From NCBI RefSeq assembly GCF_004343255.1, contig NZ_SMDD01000002.1:434001-498000 (forward strand): a stretch of 64,000 nt of DNA. The letters run 5' to 3'. Positions within the stretch are counted from its first letter, which is position 1. Every line of letters begins with the position of its first letter. Of this stretch, positions 56,981-64,000 are shown one piece after another. Source of the stretch: Laceyella sacchari. GTDB lineage: Bacteria > Bacillota > Bacilli > Thermoactinomycetales > Thermoactinomycetaceae. The notes beneath the pieces were generated by a model, which saw only the letters and a list, made by a program, of their open reading frames with translations, had not been told where the DNA came from and made no database searches. The position numbers were made by a program, and so were the translations under genes.

Positions 56981-57196
56981 TCATTCCTTCACAAATGCTT
57001 TCAAAGTGAAAAAAGCAGTGATAAAACCGCTTCCAAGCCCGACCAACACACCTGCGAGGAGCAAAAATGGTTTGGTGCCCCACAAGGCATCCAATTTGTT
57101 CCCCACCCAAGCCCCGCCCACAGTCAACAACACGATCTCCGTGCCAATTGAACTGACCAACGCGGCAATGCGCCACAGATTCGTGTCATTTTTCAT
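56981..57196 (-). CDS. AtpZ/AtpI-type small membrane protein (ATPase gene 1 family)
   Basis: The 71-residue two-helix protein (IAALVSSIGTEIVLLTVGGAWVGNKLD then FLLLAGVLVGLGSGFITAFFTL) fits PF09527, first gene of many atp operons. Members are linked to Mg or Ca uptake and F1Fo assembly in some species. The stop lies 7 nt before atpI. GGGGGT precedes the ATG. Confidence 0.85.
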   Translation of the reverse strand: MKNDTNLWRIAALVSSIGTEIVLLTVGGAWVGNKLDALWGTKPFLLLAGVLVGLGSGFITAFFTLKAFVKE

Positions 57197-57300
57197 GAAA
57201 AACCCCCATATGTAGGAAGGATTTCAGAAAAGGGCAGACAGCTTCCGGTTGCTTGGAATTCGTTCGGAGAATCTTAGGAAAACTTCCCTTTCCCCTGCCT

Positions 57301-57330
57301 ATAGTAACGAAGCCTCATCCTTTTTGTCAA
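57301..57330 (-). promoter_or_regulatory. Putative sigma-A promoter of the atp operon
   Basis: Minus strand TTGACA (57330-57325), an 18-nt spacer and TACTAT (57306-57301), about 105 nt upstream of the first atp gene. Confidence 0.7.
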
Positions 57331-57353
57331 CGTTTTCTCAAAAACATATGTGA

Positions 57354-57388
57354 CAAAAAAGTCGTTTTTTTGAAAAACGGCTTTCTGT
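57354..57388 (-). terminator. Hairpin ahead of the atp promoter
   Basis: AAAGCCGTTTTT pairs with AAAAACGACTTT (one mismatch) and is followed by T residues on the minus strand. It probably stops read-through from upp. Confidence 0.6.
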
Positions 57389-57639
57389 TACTGCATTTTT
57401 ATGGGTTTTGACGCCATCATAGAACAAGTCATTCACCATTTCACTATTGACATATGAACAGACGTTGTTCTCAACATCGCGTCATAAACAACGAGATCCG
57501 ATTGCAGATTCCCATGCTAGAGCGATCCAACAGGTCAAATGGATAGATGCGGCTTCAACCCCCTTAAGGTCGCTCATGCGCGGGGGCACAGGCAAACGCA
57601 TGTTGCGAGTTGACCGCGGGCCCCGGCGCCGCCTTGTTA

Positions 57640-58356
<717 letters not shown>

Positions 58357-58401
58357 TTAGATTATTATTGCCACATGTTGGGTTAAATTTCCCACGGTGC
58401 A

Positions 58402-58487
58402 AAAAAAGCCCTGGAAGAGGGTGCGCTACGCCACCTGTCTACACACACGAAAACCCCGAGAGCACTTGGCTCCCAGGGCTGCTCCGC
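58402..58487 (-). terminator. Long-loop terminator of glyA
   Basis: AGCCCTGG (58480-58473) and CCAGGGCT (58414-58407) pair across about 58 nt and are followed by seven T on the minus strand. Confidence 0.6.
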
Positions 58488-58492
58488 TTTTT

Positions 58493-59734
58493 TTATTTGT
58501 TCGGGTACAGAGGATATGCACCTGTCAATTTGGCTACACGTTGTTTTGCTTCTTCATGCTTCGCTTGGTCTTCGGGGTGTTTCAAGGTCAGCGCGATGAT
58601 CGCGGCAATCTCTTCCATCGCTTCCACACCCATGCCACGGCTGGTGACCGCCGCCGTCCCGATGCGGATTCCGCTGGTGACAAACGGTTTTTCCGGATCG
58701 AATGGAATCGCGTTTTTATTGCAGGTGATGCCCACTTCATCCAAGAGGTGCTCCGCTTTTTTCCCGGTCAAGCCCAAGTTGCGGACATCGATGAGCACCA
58801 GGTGGTTGTCGGTACCGCCAGAAATGAGTTCCAGGCCATGCCCTCTGAGCGATTCAGCCAAGCGTTCAGCGTTGTCCACCACCGCTTGGGAATAAGACTT
58901 GAACTCATCGGACAACGCTTCGCCGAGGGCGACAGCTTTTGCGGCGATGATATGCATGAGTGGCCCGCCTTGGACACCGGGGAAGATCGATTTGTCGATC
59001 GCTTTGGCAAATTCTTCCTTACAAAGGATCATCCCGCCGCGCGGACCGCGCAATGTCTTATGGGTGGTGGTGGTCACAAAGTCAGCATACGGCACAGGGT
59101 TTGGGTGATGGCCCGTCGCCACGAGGCCGGCGATGTGAGCCATATCCACCATCAACCGCGCCCCCACTTCGTCAGCAATCTCTCTGAAGCGGGCAAAATC
59201 GATTTGACGCGGATAGGCACTTGCCCCGGCTACAATCAGCTTCGGTTTGTGCTCAAGTGCCATCTGGCGCACTTCTTCATAGTTGATTCGATGCGTCTCT
59301 TTATCAACGCCGTATGCAACAAATTTATACAGCTGGCCGGAGAAGTTGACCGGGCTGCCATGGGTCAAATGGCCGCCGTGCGCCAAGTTCATGCCCAATA
59401 CGGTATCACCTGGTTCCAACACCGCAAAGTACACAGCCATATTGGCTTGCGCCCCTGAATGAGGCTGCACATTGGCATGATCGGCACCAAACAGTTGTTT
59501 CGCCCGTTCCCGCGCCAGATCTTCCACCACATCCACATGTTCGCAACCGCCGTAATAACGTTTGCCAGGATATCCTTCCGCATATTTATTGGTCAATACC
59601 GTTCCCATCGCTTCCATTACCGCTTCAGAAACGAAATTTTCAGAAGTGATGAGTTCGATTTTGTCCCGTTGGCGGCGCAACTCGTTGGTAATTGCCTCAG
59701 CCACTTGTGGGTCTTTCCGCTTTAACTGTTCCAT
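58493..59734 (-). CDS. glyA: Serine hydroxymethyltransferase
   Basis: GlyA converts serine and tetrahydrofolate to glycine and methylene-THF. The PLP Lys is in [14 protein letters not shown], and [11 protein letters not shown] and [18 protein letters not shown] are conserved. Length 413 is normal. GGGGGCAGG precedes the ATG. Confidence 0.98.
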   Translation of the reverse strand: MEQLKRKDPQVAEAITNELRRQRDKIELITSENFVSEAVMEAMGTVLTNKYAEGYPGKRYYGGCEHVDVVEDLARERAKQLFGADHANVQPHSGAQANMAVYFAVLEPGDTVLGMNLAHGGHLTHGSPVNFSGQLYKFVAYGVDKETHRINYEEVRQMALEHKPKLIVAGASAYPRQIDFARFREIADEVGARLMVDMAHIAGLVATGHHPNPVPYADFVTTTTHKTLRGPRGGMILCKEEFAKAIDKSIFPGVQGGPLMHIIAAKAVALGEALSDEFKSYSQAVVDNAERLAESLRGHGLELISGGTDNHLVLIDVRNLGLTGKKAEHLLDEVGITCNKNAIPFDPEKPFVTSGIRIGTAAVTSRGMGVEAMEEIAAIIALTLKHPEDQAKHEEAKQRVAKLTGAYPLYPNK

Positions 59735-59798
59735 TCAACCTGCCCCCTCGAATAAAAAACTTAACATTCCAATCCTCATTTTAACAGATCTTTCGGTT

Positions 59799-60368
59799 TT
59801 AAGGAGACACTTTTTCAATTTCCCGTACATAAACTGCCCGTGCGCCACCAATTAGCTTTGGACGGGTTTTGGCCATGGTCACATGCGCGCCGCCGATCGT
59901 TTTCCGCCCAGGGCGAACCGGCACAGCCACCGGCTTGAGATGCATGCCAATGAGCGTGTCACCGATGTCGATCCCAGCATCAGCTTGAATCGATTCCACC
60001 AACACCGCGTCAGCTAAATGCCGAAAAGCATAAGAAGCCATCGCGCCACCTGCGTGGCGGACAGGTACCGCCATCACTTCCTGCCAACCGAACCGCTCTG
60101 CCACTGCTCGCTCGACGACAAGTGCTCGGTTCAGGTGTTCGCAACATTGAAAAGCCAAATGAAAACCGACTTCTTGTTGCACCTCCCGCATGCCGGCAAA
60201 CAAAGCCGCGGCTATCTCGTCACTCCCTTGCGAACCGATCCGATGCCCGGCCACTTCGCTCGTGCTCACTCCCAGGACCATCACATGCTTGTCCGTCAAA
60301 CCGGCAGCCGCCACCAGCTCGCGCATGGCATCTTTCATTTCTGCCGACAGCCGTTCCATTCCGTTCAC
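59799..60368 (-). CDS. ywlG: YwlG family protein (DUF436, TIGR01440)
   Basis: The 189-residue cytosolic protein has the conserved GVSTSEVAGHRIGSQGSDEIAAAL, FQCCEHLNRALVVE and ADAGIDIGDTLIGMHLKPVAVPVR segments of the family. The GTG start overlaps the rpiB stop (GTGA). It sits between glyA and rpiB as in B. subtilis. Biochemical role unknown. Confidence 0.9.
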   Translation of the reverse strand: MNGMERLSAEMKDAMRELVAAAGLTDKHVMVLGVSTSEVAGHRIGSQGSDEIAAALFAGMREVQQEVGFHLAFQCCEHLNRALVVERAVAERFGWQEVMAVPVRHAGGAMASYAFRHLADAVLVESIQADAGIDIGDTLIGMHLKPVAVPVRPGRKTIGGAHVTMAKTRPKLIGGARAVYVREIEKVSP

Positions 60369-60814
60369 GACTGGAGAGCCCCTTCCAATTCGTGGATCTT
60401 TTGCACGCGGCGGGCATGCCGATCCCCTTGGAATTCAGAAGTTAGCCACACTCGCACAATCGAGCGGGCCAAATCGGGGCCAACAACGCGCTCCCCAAGG
60501 GCCAAAATGTTGGCGTTGTTGTGTTCGCGGCTCATGCGAGCGGAAAATTCATCACTCACCACTGCACAGCGAATGCCTTTGACTTTGTTAGCGGCAATGG
60601 ACATGCCAATGCCGGTTCCGCAGATCAGGATACCCAAGTCATATTCACCGCTAGCCACCTTTTCCGCGACCGGACGTGCATAATCTGGATAATCGACAGA
60701 AGTCGCACAGTCACAGCCAACATCGCTGTAATGGATGCCCATTTCATCCAGCAAATCCTTGATTTCTTGCTTCAACCGAAGGCCGCCGTGGTCGGAGCCA
60801 AGTAGTATACGCAT
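60365..60814 (-). CDS. rpiB: Ribose-5-phosphate isomerase B (YwlF)
   Basis: The RpiB/LacAB fold has GSDHGGLRLKQEI, the CGTGIGMSIAANKVKGIRCA anion-hole region with the catalytic Cys, and HNNANILALGERV. It interconverts ribose 5-phosphate and ribulose 5-phosphate. ATG at 60814 has AAAGGAGG 7 nt upstream. Confidence 0.96.
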   Translation of the reverse strand: MRILLGSDHGGLRLKQEIKDLLDEMGIHYSDVGCDCATSVDYPDYARPVAEKVASGEYDLGILICGTGIGMSIAANKVKGIRCAVVSDEFSARMSREHNNANILALGERVVGPDLARSIVRVWLTSEFQGDRHARRVQKIHELEGALQS

Positions 60815-60899
60815 GTTTATTCCTCCTTTGGAAACATCCATCCCCAGTATAACGCAGTGCTTCCCCTGTTGGCGCTTTGAATTGGGCGTTCCTATCCGG

Positions 60900-61547
60900 T
60901 CATTCCCTCCATTTGGCCACGATCGCCTCGATCGCCGCCTCGATCTCCCCGGCGCATGCCCGGTATTCTTCTACCGATCCACCATAGGGGTCGGCGATGT
61001 CCTGCTGTAATGCCATCTGTTTCAATTCCCGCAATAACCGTTCTTCCTCAGCCAGCAGCGGGCCCACTTCTTTCATCCACGCTTCTTCTGCTTCTTTTGG
61101 CCAAGGCTCGTCCGCTTTGAGTGAAAACCTGCTTTGTACCGCCGCCCGATGGCTTTCCATCTCCGCATATAACCGATCCAACGCTTGATGTACCGAAACC
61201 TGCTCTGAACCACCGAAAGCGTATTCTTTTAACGTGAAAATTTTATCCACGCTCTCGGGGAAATCGTGGATGATAAACGATTTGTGCTGTGCGGTCATCG
61301 TCAAGATCACATCAGCCCACGCCACCAACTCCTTGCACAGCGGGGTTGATGCATGGCAATGAGCGATCCCCTTCTCTTCCAACACCTGGGTCGCCTGCTC
61401 CGACGCCGCAGCTCCGTCCAACGCCGATATCCCAGCCGATTTCACATCCACATCCAGCCGCTCCCGCTCAACCCACTTCCGCAACAGCGCTTCGGCCATC
61501 GGGCTTCGGCAAGTGTTTCCGGTACAGACAAACAACACCTTACGCAC
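60900..61547 (-). CDS. ywlE: YwlE-like low-molecular-weight protein phosphatase (arginine-phosphatase type) with large insert
   Basis: The P-loop VCTGNTCRSP near residue 8 carries the nucleophile Cys, the Arg and the Thr that gives YwlE its phospho-arginine preference in B. subtilis. The general acid lies in IADPYGGS near residue 186. Between them is an extra, charged, probably helical stretch at about 112-182, making 215 residues against about 150 in B. subtilis. YwlE opposes the McsB arginine kinase. The GTG start has AGGTGA 6 nt upstream. Confidence 0.88.
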   Translation of the reverse strand: MRKVLFVCTGNTCRSPMAEALLRKWVERERLDVDVKSAGISALDGAAASEQATQVLEEKGIAHCHASTPLCKELVAWADVILTMTAQHKSFIIHDFPESVDKIFTLKEYAFGGSEQVSVHQALDRLYAEMESHRAAVQSRFSLKADEPWPKEAEEAWMKEVGPLLAEEERLLRELKQMALQQDIADPYGGSVEEYRACAGEIEAAIEAIVAKWRE

Positions 61548-61748
61548 ATTTATTCACCTCGCTTCCACCTGTTCTCGCACGCCCGGGGGCAATCGGACAT
61601 CTCATTTCGGCCGTCGCGCCAGCGCATTTGCAACTTTGCGTCCCGCGTCTCTTTGCCGACGAGACTAGTGGATAAACTTATTTTAATTAAAAATAAACAT
61701 CCTTATCATCTACTTTACTCAAAGGAATATTTTGGGGCAATAGGGGGC

Positions 61749-62312
61749 TTATATCATAAATTTGCATCCCAAGTAGATCAGCATCATTCCGCCAATCACC
61801 TCTCCATAGGTGCCAATCCATCCTCCCATGAATCTCCCCAGTACCAGCCCGGTCCCGGTCATGGCAAAGCTGAACAAACCAAACAACAACAAGGTCAACC
61901 ATATATCCGCATCGAACAGCCCCAGACTGAGGCCAGCCGACAAAGAATCTAAACTTACGCTGAGCGAAAAAAGCAGGATACTTCCCCATGAGGAGATGCG
62001 AGAGCGCTCATCCTCTTCCTCGCCCCTGATCACATGCCACAGCATAGATAGGCCCAAAAAGCACAACATTCCGCCACCCACCATGACTGCGACATCTTTC
62101 ATCACTTTGCCCAGCAACTGCCCAATCGCCATGCCGATGAGCGGCATCAACACATGAAAAAAACCGACGGATGCGCTCAACTTGGAAATGGTACCAACCG
62201 CGGGCCGTTTCATGCCCATGCCGACGCCAAATGAAAACGCATCTGTCCCCATCGCAAGGGCGATCATGGAGAGTGTGAACAGTTGCCCCCATTCCACAGT
62301 CGTCAGCGGCAT
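61749..62312 (-). CDS. mntP: Manganese efflux pump MntP (YwlD)
   Basis: The 187-residue protein has six membrane helices in two repeats, each with the Asp-containing motif (IALAMGTDAFSFGVGMG and LSVSLDSLSAGLSLG), typical of MntP, which exports Mn(II). ATG at 62312 has GGGAGGTG upstream; a 54-codon upstream frame was rejected. No yybP-ykoY manganese riboswitch was recognised upstream. Confidence 0.93.
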   Translation of the reverse strand: MPLTTVEWGQLFTLSMIALAMGTDAFSFGVGMGMKRPAVGTISKLSASVGFFHVLMPLIGMAIGQLLGKVMKDVAVMVGGGMLCFLGLSMLWHVIRGEEEDERSRISSWGSILLFSLSVSLDSLSAGLSLGLFDADIWLTLLLFGLFSFAMTGTGLVLGRFMGGWIGTYGEVIGGMMLIYLGCKFMI

Positions 62313-62434
62313 ATCCGCACCTCCCGTCCAAGTCCTCGTCTCATGGTATGCCCTCGTCCAAGAAAAAAGAACTGTCGAGATGACGGACTCAACGCACCTC
62401 CAACGACCGTGGCCTTTGCCCCTTAAGAATTGAC

Positions 62435-62466
62435 AAAAAGCCAGACGGCTCAACCATCTGGCTTTT
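62435..62466. terminator. Terminator of ywlC
   Basis: AAAAGCCAGA-CGG / CCA-TCTGGCTTTT hairpin with A and T runs; it lies at the ywlC stop and separates it from mntP. Confidence 0.8.
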
Positions 62467-63544
62467 ACTTGCACAAATCGAGTGTTTTCCCTGCCGCCGC
62501 TTTGGCCAAGCGGTTCATTACGGACCGGTATATCCCCTCCTCAGGGAAAGTCTCGGCGAAGATCACATCTACCTGCTGCTCATCAAACTCCCGCAATGCA
62601 TGGTACAATCCGCGAGCCACGCTGAGCGGGTCCCGGCGCCATCCACAGCGAACAATCACATCCGCCGTAACAAGGTCGCTGTGTTCCTCGGTCACCAACA
62701 GCCCCACCCGGTACCCTTGATCCTGCTGACGGCTGATTTCACGTTGTAGCGCCTCTTTCACTTCAGCCCAAGGCTCCCGCACCAACCACACGTCCCCTTC
62801 CGGCGCATAATGGCGATATTTCATCCCTGGGGAGCGCGGAGACTCATCGTCACGAACCAAGCCGGGGTCCACCTCCACTGTGCCGACTGCCGCTTGCAAC
62901 TGCTCCAACGTCACCCCGCCCGGGCGCAACAGGACAGGCACTTCCCCGGTCACATCGACAACCGTTGACTCCAAGCCGTACCCGGTCGCACCTCCGTCAA
63001 GAATCAGGGCTACTTTTCCCCGCAGGTCATCCCACACATGCAGAGCTTCCGTGGGGCTGGGGCGCCCTGAGCGGTTGGCACTGGGAGCCGCAACGGGAAT
63101 TCCCGTTTCCAACAGCAACGCCTGAGCAAGTGGATGATCCGGCACCCGCACTGCAACAGTGGGCAAACCGGCAGTCACATTGGACGCCAAATTGCCTCTG
63201 TGTCGAAAAACCATCGTCAGCGGGCCGGGCCAAAACCGGCGGGCCAATTCAGCAGCGATGGGCGGAACGGATTCCACCCAGTCACCCACCTGCTCCACCG
63301 CTCCCAAGTGAATGATAAGCGGATTGTCTGAGGGGCGCCCTTTGGCTTTGTAAATGCCGGACACCGCATCCGCGGAGGTGGCGATCGCTCCCAATCCGTA
63401 AACCGTTTCTGTTGGAAAAGCGACCAATCCCCCTCGCTTGAGGATGTTGGCCGCCTCCTGAATCTCTACCCTACCGCGCAATTCCGCGATTCCCTTTCCC
63501 TCATCAACAACCACCCGGCTCAAGCGTGTCTCTATCCATTCCAC
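62465..63544 (-). CDS. ywlC: L-threonylcarbamoyladenylate synthase (Sua5/YwlC)
   Basis: It starts N6-threonylcarbamoyl-adenosine (t6A) tRNA modification from threonine, bicarbonate and ATP. The YrdC/Sua5 domain shows GGLVAFPTETVYGLGA, YKAKGRPSDNPLIIHL, FWPGPLTMVF, VAVRVPDHP and AAPSANRSGRPSPT, followed by the Sua5-specific C-terminal domain after a linker (SPGMKYRHYAPEG). The GTG start lies 8 nt after AGGAG. Confidence 0.95.
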   Translation of the reverse strand: MEWIETRLSRVVVDEGKGIAELRGRVEIQEAANILKRGGLVAFPTETVYGLGAIATSADAVSGIYKAKGRPSDNPLIIHLGAVEQVGDWVESVPPIAAELARRFWPGPLTMVFRHRGNLASNVTAGLPTVAVRVPDHPLAQALLLETGIPVAAPSANRSGRPSPTEALHVWDDLRGKVALILDGGATGYGLESTVVDVTGEVPVLLRPGGVTLEQLQAAVGTVEVDPGLVRDDESPRSPGMKYRHYAPEGDVWLVREPWAEVKEALQREISRQQDQGYRVGLLVTEEHSDLVTADVIVRCGWRRDPLSVARGLYHALREFDEQQVDVIFAETFPEEGIYRSVMNRLAKAAAGKTLDLCK

Positions 63545-63627
63545 AATCCATTCTCCTTTTCCTCATCCGCTGTCACATCTGTCCACCTATCTTAACACAA
63601 TAGAGAAAAGAATTCAGACACCAGCCG

Positions 63628-64000
63628 TCATTGCTGATGGGAAGGGACGCAGCAGAACACCATTGCCGTTCCTTGGTTCCGTGACCGTTCCACATGTTCA
63701 GATTCCCGGATATCCACCGGCAATTCGTCAAATGCAATTTCCGAAAAACCCAATTGGGTGAAAAATTCCTGGGAAGCGCCCGCTAACAGGTACACATGCG
63801 ACAAGCGCAGTTTGCTCGCATAGGACAGAAGGATTTGGATCATGTTCATGCCCACTTTGGTGTTCCACGGCGCCCGCTCCAACACAAACGAACGCAACAA
63901 CCCATACTGTCCGTGGACCTCCATGCCTACCGCCCCGGCCAATTGCGGTGTCTCTCCCTCATCCGCGGGCATTTCCACCACAAAAAAATGATCGATATGC
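63628..64000 (-). CDS. ywlB: GNAT N-acetyltransferase, YwlB-like (5' end outside window)
   Basis: The open frame continues past the right edge. Visible are the central acetyl-CoA-binding strands of a GNAT fold (GAVGMEVHGQYGLLRSFVL, then VGMNMIQILLSYASKLRLSHVYLLAGASQEFFTQLGF). B. subtilis ywlB occupies the same position after ywlC. Relatives are annotated as amino-acid N-acetyltransferase-like or ArsN-like; substrate unknown. Confidence 0.8.
   Translation of the reverse strand, partial: HIDHFFVVEMPADEGETPQLAGAVGMEVHGQYGLLRSFVLERAPWNTKVGMNMIQILLSYASKLRLSHVYLLAGASQEFFTQLGFSEIAFDELPVDIRESEHVERSRNQGTAMVFCCVPSHQQ

Larger units (their letters stand above)
57197..57639. other. Intergenic region between upp and the atp operon
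   Basis: Besides the atp promoter and the hairpin listed separately, the 250 bp next to upp shows no gene with a usable ribosome site. It is GC-rich near upp (CGCGGGCCCCGGCGCCGCC at about 57616-57634). Confidence 0.4.

Noticed and set aside
57440-57600. Small minus-strand frames between upp and atp
   Set aside because: No ribosome sites and no conserved-looking sequence.
62313-62434. Manganese (yybP-ykoY) riboswitch ahead of mntP
   Set aside because: The region has some G-rich segments but not the conserved loop sequences of that riboswitch.

Overview
The window comes from an endospore-forming, low-GC-type Gram-positive of the order Bacillales. spoIIID, spoIIQ, spoIID and splB mark a spore former. 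Gene order matches two stretches of the Bacillus subtilis chromosome: comF-degU-yvyE-tagU on the left, and murA-ywmB-ywzB plus atp-upp-glyA-ywlG-ywlF-ywlE-ywlD-ywlC-ywlB on the right. An 11-gene nuo operon, absent from B. subtilis, lies beside the atp operon; with protein character this suggests Thermoactinomycetaceae or a close relative (inference, moderate confidence). No rRNA, tRNA, insertion sequence, prophage or CRISPR array was seen.

Layout. 1-3.8 kb: competence genes comFC (cut by the edge) and comFA, a small membrane glycosyltransferase-like protein and a DegU-like regulator. 4.3-8.5 kb: a Tat-type metallophosphoesterase, metK behind a structured leader that is not an S-box, and a secreted subtilisin-like protease. 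8.4-12.7 kb: three tandem LytR-CpsA-Psr (LCP) ligases and yvyE. 12.7-15.5 kb: methionine ABC transporter metNIQ under a clear SAM-I riboswitch. 15.8-29.2 kb: a Wzx/Wzy-type surface polysaccharide locus with initiating sugar transferase, epimerase, fourth LCP ligase, two glycosyltransferases, polymerase, flippase and a four-enzyme set matching WbpA/B/E/D, which makes UDP-2,3-diacetamido-2,3-dideoxyglucuronic acid. Tiny membrane proteins sit at both ends of this locus. 29.3-39.1 kb: fabZ, malic enzyme, pgsA, an EpuA-domain protein, sporulation genes, splB, murA, ywmB, ywzB. 39.2-49.2 kb: nuoABCDHIJKLMN without nuoEFG. 49.9-57.2 kb: the complete F1Fo ATP synthase operon. 57.6-64 kb: upp, glyA, ywlG, rpiB, ywlE, mntP, ywlC and the end of a ywlB-like gene.

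How it fits together. Complex I and ATP synthase form an energy block on one strand. The polysaccharide genes can start, build, flip, polymerise and (through LCP enzymes) attach a uronic-acid-containing polymer to the wall. Its two main transcription starts share a conserved upstream element at the same distance from the start codon. The observations most worth following are the metK leader, the epsilon subunit lacking its C-terminal domain together with the structured atpD-atpC gap, the shared polysaccharide promoter element, and the paired tiny membrane proteins. Start codons below were chosen from Shine-Dalgarno (SD) spacing and family alignment remembered from homologs; no search was run.
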